From the NCBI RefSeq assembly GCF_000189635.1, contig NW_002476342.1:179476-243475 (forward strand): a stretch of 64,000 nucleotides of DNA, written 5' to 3'. Below are positions 12,761 through 23,310 of the stretch, piece after piece (the stretch's first letter is position 1; each line of letters begins with the position of its first letter). The notes under the pieces were generated by a model. That model was given only the letters and a program-made list of their open reading frames with translations. It ran no database searches and was not told the DNA's origin. The translations under genes and the position numbers were made by a program. The DNA comes from Tetrahymena thermophila SB210. Lineage: Eukaryota; Ciliophora; Oligohymenophorea; Hymenostomatida; Tetrahymenidae.

Positions 12761-14914
12761 ATGGAATAACAAAATACAATCTATTTTTAATTAAAAACAG
12801 TAAATATGTCTTATTCTTAAAAGATTTTAGCTCAAATTTTTATTTAAAATAATAAAAAGTTTCTAAGCTCGAATTTATCTTCACACAAATATGTCCACTT
12901 AAAACTCATGTAAATAGAATATATTAAATCACTTAAAGATAATTCATTAATTAATGCAGATTATTTGATTGACTGATAAATATTATTAGAAAGCTGATTT
13001 GTTAATTAATTAATTATTTTTTGATGTTATTAAAAAATTAAAAAACACATAAATAAAATAAAAGGGATTACAAAATTGATTCTAAAAAAGATGTAACTTA
13101 ATTAGCATCTGCGTTGGCTAAGTGTTCTTAAGCTTCAAATATGACTATTGATCTTTAGTAAAAATAAATAATTTATATTTATAGTGTTAACAAACAAATC
13201 AGGAAGCTAAATTTTAAAGCAGACCAACAGAAATTGCTTGAATTCTATAAATGTTCTCTTCATTTATTATTCAATTTACTAATAAAATATTTTACAACTA
13301 ATGTCATAAAAATTTATATGAATTTTATCATAACAATTTCTGTGTTTGAAATTTAGATTTTATCAGTTTATTCATCTTTAATTCTAATTATTAATAAAGC
13401 GAAAACAAAATTGGATAATTTGGAGGATCTGCTATAGGGACTGCTTTAGCAAGCTGCTTAAACCTATAAGCAATTCAATTAATCTTAATGTAAAAAATTT
13501 ATTTCAATTAAAAAAACCAATTTTAATAAATTTTATTTTATATAAAAATTTTTTTTTTTAAATAATCAATTATTTTTTTATTTTGATAAATAATTTTGCT
13601 ATTTATCAAAACAAAACAGATCTTGCAATTTGGGTGATTAAGGCGCAGTTGGATCTTGCTCTGGTCTAGAAAACTGTAAAAACTTAAAATAGCTAAATCT
13701 GAGTCTTTGGTAATAAATTATATATCAGATTATTTTTACTTATACCAAACTTTAGCTGCATGCTTTTATTAGTTATTCTAAAAAACAAAATAAATAAATA
13801 AATGAAGAATTAAATTTAACTTTTAAAAGTAATTTTCTAAAGATTGAAAATCATAGAAATTAATTAATATACTAAATCTATCTATTTATCTTTTATTTTT
13901 GATATGTCTCCAATTTTATGAAAATTTTTAATAGATTTTTTTAATTTAAATTAATATTAATTAATTCTTTTTTATTTTTTTAAGTTTGAAATATTTTAAA
14001 TAAATTATTAACTTAATATTATACAAAGTCAAAATAAAATTGGTCCAAATGGTGCTTATAATTTGGGTTAAATATTATAAAAATGCAATAATTTATAAGA
14101 TGTTGAAATAGATATGAGGTAAAATAGTTCTATTAATTACCTCTGATTATAATAATTTGAATAAAAGTAAAAACTAGATTGGTGATTTGGGTATTTCAAA
14201 CTTTTGTTCTTCGTTACAGAGCTGCTAAAAGCTTTCTCGTTTGAGCATTTGGTTAAAGTTAAAATATTAATTTTTATTTTATAATGTTAAACTATTAATT
14301 TATTAATAAAAATAACAAGTATTCCTTATTTCAAAAAAAACATTTTTTAATTTAAAGATAAAATAGTTAAATTTGATTCTAATTAAAAATATTAGTTAAG
14401 GTAGTATTAGCTCATCAGGCATAAATAGTTTAAGTTAAGCTTTAGTTAATTATCCCAGCTTACAAATTCTATATCTTATTTTCAAGTATTAATTTAACTT
14501 ATTACTTAAATATTTATTTTATTTTATTTATTATTATTTGCAAGTGAAAATAATATCACAGACTCTGGGGTAGATTAGTTGGGCTAAGCCTTACAAAATT
14601 GCTAAAATCTAATCTACTTATTTCTCCTATTAGAGTATTTCTATTTTATTTATTTTCAAATATTTATTTCAATAAAAATATTTTTATTATTCAAGAGTTT
14701 ACTTTTACTTGTTATTTATTTTTTTAATAAAATCTTTTAAATTAATTTGTTACTTTTACCTAAATAAAAAAGAGAAAATTCAATTTACTCATAATGTCAA
14801 TAAAGAATCTACAGGCGAATAAAAAAAGTTAAAAAATTAGTTAATTATTACATTTCTTTTGATAATGGTCACTGTTGTGAATGTGATTATGAGGAAGAAG
14901 CATATTACGAATGA
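12761..14914 (+). CDS. Leucine-rich-repeat protein, nine exons
   Basis: Exons 12761-12909, 13065-13157, 13400-13489, 13620-13709, 14029-14118, 14168-14251, 14396-14485, 14545-14634 and 14773-14914; total 918 nt, 305 aa, TGA at 14912-14914. Every internal boundary falls after the second base of a codon, with GT at each donor and AG at each acceptor, and most internal exons are exactly 90 nt. Each codes one LRR of about 30 residues of the ribonuclease-inhibitor kind, e.g. NKIGQFGGSAIGTALASCLN, NKIGPNGAYNLGQILQKC, NITDSGVDQLGQALQNCQNL. The last exon ends in a Cys/Glu-rich tail (DNGHCCECDYEEE). Such repeats form curved protein-binding scaffolds; the partner is unknown. The repeats are diverged, unlike the homogenised arrays at 19.5 and 62.4 kb. 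Exon 1 is the least certain. Confidence 0.75.
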
Positions 14915-15134
14915 ATGAGTTAATTTAAACATTTCTAAAATAATTCCTATTTTAAAGGATTAAAATATTAATCATTTTTATTCATACTTATCTATTCAAA
15001 AATTAAAATATATTTAATTTTTTTGATTATTAAAAGTAAAAAACCTAAACAAATAAATAAACAACAAATTAATTATTTTTATATGAAATTTAAAATTAAA
15101 AAGAAATATTTTTTTAATTTTTAAAAATATAATT
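14915..15134. other. 3' flank of the LRR gene
   Basis: AT-rich spacer with no recognisable feature. Confidence 0.4.
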
Positions 15135-15136
15135 AC

Positions 15137-15200
15137 AGTAAAACCTCGTTAACTTGCAACCCGCAAATTCAAAAATTTTCGATTTATCGAGGTTTAAAAA
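15137..15200. mobile_element. Solo pogo/Tigger-like transposon terminus
   Basis: After a TA the sequence reads CAGTAAAACCTCGTTAAC, the form typical of pogo/Tigger-class DNA transposon ends. About 40 bp further in, ATTTATCGAGGTTT gives the subterminal inverted copy of AAACCTCG. No matching opposite end lies nearby, so this is a solo end or a very short internally deleted element. Confidence 0.4.
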
Positions 15201-15849
15201 CATGTAATTAAAAGTAAAATTTTTAAATTTATTATAAACCAAATAAATACAAATTACATTAAAATATATAAAATACTATTATATAAAATTATTTAATATC
15301 ATATTAATATCTATTAAAAAGGTAAATAGTTATATGTATAATCTATCACTATTTATCTAACTATTACAAAAAAAAAAAATTTGCAATTAGCAATCAATAT
15401 TTATTTTCTTCTAGTATAGATTTTAGTTGATTATAGTTATATTTATTTTTTATTTCTTCTGCTGCTTATTTATTTTATCACCTTTTGTCAAATGCTTATG
15501 ACCTCATCCTCTTTATCTTCCACTACTTTTATAAATACTAATTCAGTTATTTATACAAAATTCAATTTTGCTTTTAATTAAATTATACATACTAACCAAT
15601 GCATACATATGTGCAATAATTAGCATACTAATTACTTAGCCTACTTAAATAAAATATTGAAAAGTTAATTAATGAAAGACAGACCAAACCATTATTTATT
15701 TAAAATCAAATAATTTATCTATTTTTAGTTTTTTACATATTTATTTATTAAAACATTCAATTTAATTACTCAATTTTTAGTATAATTTTTTTGATTTTAA
15801 AAAAATTAATTAAATATTTTACTAATAAAAATATATTTATTTGTTTATT
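15201..15849. other. Intergenic AT-rich stretch
   Basis: Between the transposon-like end and the transporter stop at 15850. No coding frame recognised. Confidence 0.4.
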
Positions 15850-17790
15850 TCAAGTTTGAATAATATTATTTTATTTTGTAGTTTGTAAATTTTCTTCACC
15901 ATTTTATTATATTTTGACTTCTTTTGATAAGATTTGAGACCATTTAATTTTGAATGAACAGAAAATAGTAATTATTAGTGCTATAATTAACTAAATTAAA
16001 TAAATGTAGAAAATATTGTTAAATCCTATTTATTCCTTTAGTTTCAGGACCAAGAAAAACTGAATTAAATTTGCTATGCTAAATCCATACCAATAAGACC
16101 CAAAAAGCTAAGAACCTACTTTAACTCCATTAATCTAAGCTGAAAAAACAGGGAGCATAGCCAAAAAACCTCCGAAACATGCATTAACTATAAATACCCA
16201 AACAGCAAAGAATTCCTTACTTTAATCTGTAGCTTAAAAAGATGAGCATACGATAATTTAAATGCAAACTAATGCAGCAAGAACTTTTTTAAATTAAAAT
16301 TTATCTAACAAAGTAGCCCAAAAAGGTCTTGAAATACCATTAGCTATGCCTCCAAGCGAGCCTACTAAAGTCTAAAAACTATCTGTTTTGAACCCATAAT
16401 CTTTTGCTACAGATTTGTAGTTTCCATTGATCAAAGCTCCAAATCCTAGGCAAAGAATACAAAGGAAAATAGACAAATAAAATTTAGGCTATTTGAGTGC
16501 AGCCAAAACTGATGGTGCTCCTTGTTTATCCAACAGATCAAGCTACGCTTATTCCTATTAAGTGATTTAAAGGGCTTTTTCCAGAACTTATTCTTTGTTT
16601 TCTAGATCTTATTCAATTTCGTTTAGCTTTTAATCAGGCAAGGTAACAAAAAAATTAACATGCATCTCTTTATTATGATTCTGACCTTCCAAATCTATTA
16701 ACTCTGCTATTTTACTGAATCCATACTCTTTTTTTAATGAAGATGAGCTTACCAATTTGTGAACTTACTATGTTTTTTCAATTATAATATCCTAATTTAT
16801 GCTAGGAAGTATAGCTTACTCATCAATTTTATGAGTAATTTAAATTTAATTTTATAATATTATTTCTTCCTTCTCAGTTATTTTTAACTATTTTGTAATA
16901 ATTTCTTAACTTTTTCTGAGTTGATCTAGCTTATTAATTGGGTCTAATTTCTAATCTTCACAGCAATCAGTTTACTAATTTAATTCTTATTATTAGTTTT
17001 TAAACTATTCACTTTGAATTTCTTTTATTTCCTTTTGAATAAAATCAAAATGATTTTGGAAATACTTTTTTTCTTTCTGTTTCTTTTCTATTTCTTTTTT
17101 AATTTACTTTTCTTCTTCTCCAATTTAATTTGGATGGTAGCAGACCATTTATGATGCAACAACCGACACACTTAGGAAAATGTAACCTATTTTTCTGAGA
17201 GATTCAGGTACATTTTAAGCAACTGAAATGGAATCCCCATCAAAATAAGAATATCCATCGCTGTTAGAGTTTTATTGCAGTCCATCAGGATTGACAAACT
17301 AAGGAAATATCAATCCGAAAATGAAAGAACATAGCGCAAATCCGCAGGTATTGATGCCAGATACTAAGCCTTTATTATTAGGAAAATGTAAGTATCCCAT
17401 ATAGATAGGAACGAAATAAATAGTGCCTGCAGCCAACCCATTTAAAACCCCATAAACAATAGCAAATTAGTAAAATTTTTGAGTGTAGCTTGAAAGAATT
17501 ACCATCAATGAGGCTATCACAGAACTTATCAGCAAACTAATTCTCGCTTATCCAAAAAATTTAATAGCTTTAATTCCTAAAGGAATACCAGTGGCTAAAG
17601 ACGCGGTCATCAAAGGAAAAACTGCTCCTCCAACACTAAGAGATAAATCGTGATCTTCTTTCTACCTGAAATAAGATGTAACATAAACATTTATTGATCC
17701 CCATAAAAAGATTGAGCCTGTCATAAGCATGACAAAAAATCCTCCTATTAGAGTTAAAACTCCTTTAGTTTTCATACTTAAAGAAAACAT
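15850..17790 (-). CDS. MFS transporter, OFA-like family (paralogue 1, inverted)
   Basis: Uninterrupted frame of 646 codons from ATG at 17790 to TGA at 15852-15850, TAA/TAG as Gln. Two six-helix halves are separated by a Gln/Glu-rich cytoplasmic loop of about 200 residues. Helix 1 carries the family hallmark GSIFLWGSINVYVTSYFR. The loop after helix 2 reads GIPLGIKAIKFFGQARI, a degenerate MFS motif A. The second half has LGGIANGISRPFWATLLDKF, a second motif-A-like site. The helix-1 motif and overall plan suggest the oxalate/formate antiporter-like branch, so a small organic anion is a possible substrate, but that is inference. I chose the upstream ATG because its product (MFSLSMKTKG) matches the starts of the paralogues at 36-43 kb (MVFQLSMK). 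It is the only one of eight copies on the minus strand and lies about 7.5 kb from the plus-strand cluster. Confidence 0.9.
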
Positions 17791-19532
17791 CAAACTATTT
17801 ATATTTGTTATAGTAATCTTTTTGTAAATGTTAATTTAAAAAAATCTATACATTTAATTAGATAGAATACAATCTGGATTTGAAATGATAGAAGTATACT
17901 ATACTTATTATTATAATAATTATGTATGGAGCTAAAATCTCAAAGGCAAATTGAATAATAATACTAAGAATGATTTGATTAACTATTAAACTAAATTTGA
18001 TGGTCTTTGGTGATAGATAATATTAGTAATATTAATTATCTTCTATTACAAAATTTACAATTCATTAATAAATTTAATTATTGAATGAATAGCTAGACTT
18101 AGATTGCTAATTCAATAGATAAAGAAAAACTCCTCTACTATTTATAGAATTTGTAGATTTCTCATAGAAAATATTTTAACAATTTATAATATAACTTTAA
18201 AATTTATATGTAAAAACTCCTTAACGTTAATACTTGCTATGTATTTTAATATTTAAAAATAGCTTTGTAAAATTAAAAGAAGAAAACTCGCTGGCCAGGT
18301 ATTCTTTTTAAAATCTATTGGCTTAATTAAATTTTATTAAGACCAATAATACATTAAGGTGTTTATTTGGAATCTCTTTATCCTTAATTTCTAAAATTTA
18401 ATTACTTTTCTATATAAATTAATACTAATAAAAACTGTATTAAATTCAAATAGATTAGTCCGGTATTTCTAAATTCATTGAATTATTCCAAATGAAAAAA
18501 TTCTGATTCTTTATTTACAATTTCATCATTTTACCAAGCTATCTTTCATATATTTAGTCATCATAATAACAAATTAATAGGATAACAAGTGAAACTCAAA
18601 AAACTTTTATTGCTAAAGTTGATACAATGGATAAACCAAGATTTCACCAAAAAGCGCTATGAATTTTATATTGCTATTATATTAATTTTAAAATTAGCTA
18701 ATTTTTAATTTTTTTTTAGATATAGAATAGCTTATTTTTTATTTTTTAAATAATCCTTTTGAGCTTGAGTTAGTTACTTATTTATTTTATAATATTTCTT
18801 TTAAGTATTACTAAAAAGTTTTCTTTAATAATTAAAATTATTAAATTAATAAGCGAATTTCTAGAAAATGCATTTTTATTGAATATTTTAATTAACTTTA
18901 ACATGCGTGTTATTGGTTTTTTAATTCTTAATTGATAAAAAAAACAATTTAAAAATTACTTTGGAAAATATTGAATTGCTCATAATTAATTAAAAAATAT
19001 TATCTAAATTAAAATTATTTAATAAAAAATTTATTAACTAAACAAAAATTATTTTTAATTAATTAATACAGGTTTTTATTAAATTTATCTAATTTTTTAT
19101 TTAAGATTTGATACAATCAATCAATTAAAAAAAAGTAAAATTTGATTTCTCCCTAAGGTCTTATTTAAATCATAGTATCTAATTAATTATGATAAATAAA
19201 AAAAAAGAAGAAATATGATTGATGGATAAAATTTAAGATGAAAATATAAATAGCATATAAAAGCTTGGCATTTATATAATTTAATAAGATATAATATAAA
19301 ACTAAACGTTTCAAATTATTTGATCATTTTTGGAGAAACCTTAGGGTTTACTTAAGAGGAATTAATTAATTTATTTAAGTAAATTTAATTTTTTATTTTT
19401 ATTAAATAATTTATTTACTAACAAAAATATTAATGATATCTATTTTTATTTTAGGTTAAAAAAACTTTTTCAAAATATTTTTTAATAAAAAAACATTTAA
19501 TAATTTTTCATCCTTTTTTAGCCACTTGTTTA
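17791..19532. other. Intergenic AT-rich stretch
   Basis: About 1.7 kb between the transporter start and the last exon of the minus-strand LRR gene. No coding frame, repeat or inverted repeat recognised. Confidence 0.4.
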
Positions 19533-22500
19533 TCATTCAAATTCTGTTTTAAAGACAACTAATCTTTTTGATTTAAGACACTTGCTTATTACTTTGAATT
19601 CTTATGATTTATCCATTGACCTAAAAATTTTATAATAAATTTTTGTAAATTTTAAATATCAAAACATAATAAACTTTTATTTTAAAAATTATTTCTTAAA
19701 TTAATAAATAAAATAGCATTAGTGGAATAAAAAAGATAAAAAAATAAATTAAATAAAATCTATCAAATAAATTCAAAGAGCTTTTTTGTTTTATATTGAT
19801 TTTTATAATTAAAAATATCAAAATTCAAAATAAATTAACTATTTTTACTCTAAGAAAAGTGTCAAATTTGAGAGATTAATGCAATTTGCTAAAGCAGAAC
19901 CTAAGCCAGATGTACCTTCATCACCAATTACATTACAACTTTTTAAATATTGAAGAAAAAATATATCATTAAATAGTTAATTAGAAGTTAAAAAAATGAA
20001 GAAAAAATATGAAATAATAAGATTAATTAATTAATAATAAAAGTAAAAGTTGAAAATAAAATAATGAGTTAAATTAACAAACAAAATACAAAAAAAAGCA
20101 AGCACAATAAAAGAAAAAGAAAAAAGAGCTTTAATGTTTTTAATTTGTTTTTATTATTCAAAATATCACACACCAAAATAAATAAACTGTTTTTACGAAA
20201 GGTTAAGTGTCAAATTTGAGAGATTAATGAAATTTGCTAAAGCAGAACCTAAGCCTGATGTACCTTCATCTTCAATATTAGTAAACCTTTTTAAATATTG
20301 GAGAAAAAATATATCTTTAAATAGTTAATTAGAAGTTAAAAAAATGAAGAAAAAATATGAAATAGTAAGATTAATTAATTAATAATAAACGTAAAAGTTG
20401 AAAATAAAATGATTAGTTAAATTAACAAAGAAAGAACAAAAAAAACAAGCATATTGATTTTACATTTTATTTTTATCAAATTTTCAGGCTCTTTAAAAAG
20501 AGAGGAAACTGGGTGTATGCAAAATAATCAAAAAAAAAACAAAAAAAAAACTAGACTTAAATTTATCTTTAGTCTTTTCATTATTAATTATGAGAACGAA
20601 AATGATTGTACACCTTATAAATACATAATTAAATATATATATACACATTAAAAATAAAATTAATTTTAAGTCGTATTCTGAGTGCATTTATATGTGCGAG
20701 TATTTCTATTCTATCACCAATTGAATTGCAACTTTTTAAATATTGAAGAAAAAATATATCAATAAATAGTTAATTAGAAGTTAAAAAAATGAAGAAAAAA
20801 TATGAAATAATAAATAAGATTAATTAATTAATAAAAATAGCAAAAGCTGAAAATAAAATAATTAGTTAAATTAACTAACAAAGAACAAAAAAAAACAAGC
20901 TCAATAAAAAGAAAAAGAAAAAACAGCTTTAATTTTTTTAACTTGTTTTTTTAATTAAAAATATCACAATCCAAAACAAATAAACTGTTTTTACTTAAGG
21001 TCAAGTGTCAAATTTGAAAGATTAATGCAATTTGCTAAAGCAGAACCTAAGCCTGATGCACCCATCGCACCAATTTAATTGGACCTTTTTAAATATTGAA
21101 GAAAAAATATATTATTAAATAGTTAATTAGAAGTTAAAAAAATGAAGAAAAAATATGAAATAATAAATAAGATTAATTAATTAATAAATAATAAAAGCAA
21201 AAATTGGAAATAAAATGATGAGTTAAATTAACAAAGAAAGAAAAAACAAAAAAAGCAAGCTCAATAAAAAGAAAAAGAAAAAAGAGTTTTATTGTTTTTA
21301 ATTAATTTTTAAAATTAAAAATATCATAATCCAAAACAAATAAGCTGTTTTTACATAACGCAAAGTGTCAAATTTGAGAGATTAATGCAATTTGCTAAAG
21401 CAGAACCTAAGCCTGATGCACCTTAACGGTCTGCCGGTCCGCCGGTCTGCCGGTCAGCCGGCATCTGGGGCATATTCTTGATATCACATATATATAAAAA
21501 TAATAATTTTTAATTTTTAATATTTAATAAAATAAATAAAATTTATATTATCATAAAAAGAAAAATTTAATTTAAGATGTATTCTGAGTGCATTTATATG
21601 TGCGAGTATTTCTATTCTATTCTATAACCAATTTTATTGTTACTTTTTAAATATTGAAGAAAAAATATATCATTAAATAGTTAATTAGAAGTTAAAAAAA
21701 TGAAGAAAAAATATGAAATAATAAATAAGATTAATTAATTAATAAAAATAGCAAAAGCTGAAAATAAAATAATTAGTTAAATTAACAAACAAAGAACAAA
21801 AAAAACAAACTCAATAAAAAGAAAAAGAAAAAAGAGCTTTAATGTTTTTAACTTGTTTTTTTAATTAAAAATATCACAATCCAAAACAAATAAACGGTTT
21901 TTACTTAAGGTCAAGTGTCAAATTTGAAAGATTAATGCAATTTGCTAAAGCAGAACCTAAGCCTGATGCACCCATCGCACGAATTTAATTGGACCTTTTT
22001 AAATATTGAAGAAAAAATATATTATTAAATAGTTAATTAGAAGTTAAAAAAATGAAGAAAAAATATGAAATAATAAATAAGATTAATTAATTAATAAATA
22101 ATAAAAGCAAAAATTGGAAATAAAATGATGAGTTAAATTAACAAAGAAAGAACAAAAAAAAGCAAGCTCAATAAAAAGAAAAAGAAAAAAGAGCTTTATT
22201 GTTTTTAATTAATTTTTATAATTAAAAATATCACAATTTAAAACAAATAAGCTGTTTTTACACAAGGCAAAGTGTCAAATTTGAGAGATTAATGCAATTT
22301 GCTAAAGCAGAACTTAAGCCTAATGTAACTTAATCACCAATTTAATTCTCACTTTTTAAATATTGAAGAAAAAATATATTATTAAATAGTTAATTAGAAG
22401 TTAAAAAAATGAAGAAGAATATGAAATAATAAGATTAATTAATTAATAATAAAAGCAAAAGTTGAAAATAAAATGATGAGTTGTTAAATTAATAAAGAAA

Positions 22501-22702
22501 AAATAAAAAAAGCAAGCTCAATAAAAACTAAAAAAGTAAAAAGAGCTTTATTGTTTTTAATTAGTTTTATAATTAAAAATATCACAATCCAAAACAAATA
22601 AACTGTTTTTACGAAAGGTTAAATGTCAAATTTGAAAGATTAATGCAATTTGCTAAAGCAGAACCTAAGCTTGATGCATCCTTTGCGCCAATTAAATTAG
22701 AT
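19533..22702 (-). CDS. LRR gene built of homogenised exon+intron units; interrupted
   Basis: Read on the minus strand. LRR exons of exactly 90 nt: 22702-22613, 22351-22262, 21994-21905, [21642-21355, split by an insertion], 21084-20995, [20731-20711, truncated], 20286-20197, 19938-19849; terminal exon 19620-19533 with TGA at 19535-19533. All splice after the second codon base, like the unique LRR gene at 12.8 kb. Each 90-nt exon codes one LRR with core GLGSALANCINLSNLTL. Exons and introns are similarly conserved (introns share an AATTAGAAG..AAAAATGAAGAAAAA block), so whole units were copied recently. The terminal exon ends KSKRLVVFKTEFE, resembling the last exon of the 12.8-kb gene. Two units are damaged, so the gene may be non-functional unless those exons are skipped, which would keep frame because the exons are symmetric. 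I found no first exon upstream. Confidence 0.65.
20449..20710. mobile_element. Insertion/deletion segment replacing most of one LRR unit
   Basis: The array sequence stops after a CAAGC in the intron and resumes inside the next exon at CACCAATT. The last ~45 bp (TATTCTGAGTGCATTTATAT to TTCTATTCT) are nearly identical to the right end of the insertion at 21424-21621. The left part is unrelated to the array. This looks like a second copy of the same inserted element whose arrival or later rearrangement deleted part of the LRR unit. Confidence 0.5.
21355..21642 (-). pseudogene. LRR exon split by an insertion
   Basis: The first 69 plus-strand bases (21355-21423) and the last 21 (about 21622-21642) together make one standard 90-nt exon; about 198 bp lie between them. 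The flanks align base for base with sister exons. Confidence 0.6.
21424..21621. mobile_element. ~198-bp insertion with a GC-rich CCGG-repeat head
   Basis: Sits inside an LRR exon. The left ~45 bp are strikingly GC-rich for this genome: degenerate repeats of GCCGGTC (GGTCTGCCGGTCCGCCGGTC and on), then CATCTGGGGCATATTCTTG. The rest is AT-rich and ends in TATGTGCGAGTATTTCTATT. The right end recurs at about 20665-20710. I see no clear terminal inverted repeat or target duplication, so the class is unknown. Confidence 0.6.
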
Positions 22703-22739
22703 CTTTTTAAATATTGAAGAAAAAGTAAATAATAAAATA

Positions 22740-23065
22740 GAGTAAGTTGCCATACAAATTTACAAAATAGCGAGTTTTATATACCGGTTTTTACATTTTA
22801 TTAAATTAAAATTTTAAATATTTTTTTCGAATTTTTTTTCTTTTGAGTTGTAAAATTTTTCAAAAAAATGATATGTTATAAGAATATACAGACAGTATGT
22901 ATGGTATGAAAATATTATTTGAAATTTTACATTTTGTAAATTTAAAGTTTTCTAAAAACTAAAAAATAAAGCTGTTTAAAGGTAATTAATTAAGCTTTAT
23001 TTATTATTTTATTAAGATATATTACATTTTGCCTTTTGTAAATTAAATAAATAGGCATTTCACTG
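22740..23065. mobile_element. ~325-bp TA-flanked inverted-repeat element in an LRR intron
   Basis: The left end reads GAGTAAGTTGCCATAC..AAATTTACAAAATAGC; the right end, reverse-complemented, reads CAGTGAAATGCC..AATTTACAAAAGGC. These are diverged terminal inverted repeats. Flanks are TA on both sides, and sister introns carry the empty site AAATAGTTAATTAG with one TA. This fits a Tc1/mariner-type non-autonomous element. No transposase frame inside. Confidence 0.6.
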
Positions 23066-23310
23066 TAGTTAATTAGAAGGAAAAAATATGAAATAATAAG
23101 ATTAATTAATAATTAATAAAATTAACAAAGAATGAAAAAAAATGAAATCAAAATAAAAAGAAAAAGGAAAATAAATAAATAAATAAAATAAATTAAAAGA
23201 ACTTTAATATTTTAAATTAACTTTTATAATTAAAAATATTACAATCCAAAACTAATAAACTGTTTTTATTAAGTGTAAGTTTTAATACCAAAAATAAAAA
23301 AAAAATATCA
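23066..23310 (-). repeat. Degraded LRR array unit upstream of the element
   Basis: From GTTAATTAGAAGG the array intron resumes (AAAAAATATGAAATAATAAG, then CACAATCC-like and ACTGTTTTTA motifs) and fades at about 23290 where the next LRR exon should begin; only its first few bases (AAGTGTAAG) remain. The array once extended further. Confidence 0.5.

Noticed and set aside
19849..22702. CRISPR-like regular spacing
   Set aside because: The repeated 90-nt blocks code LRRs and sit between conserved introns with splice signals; the spacers are themselves repeats.
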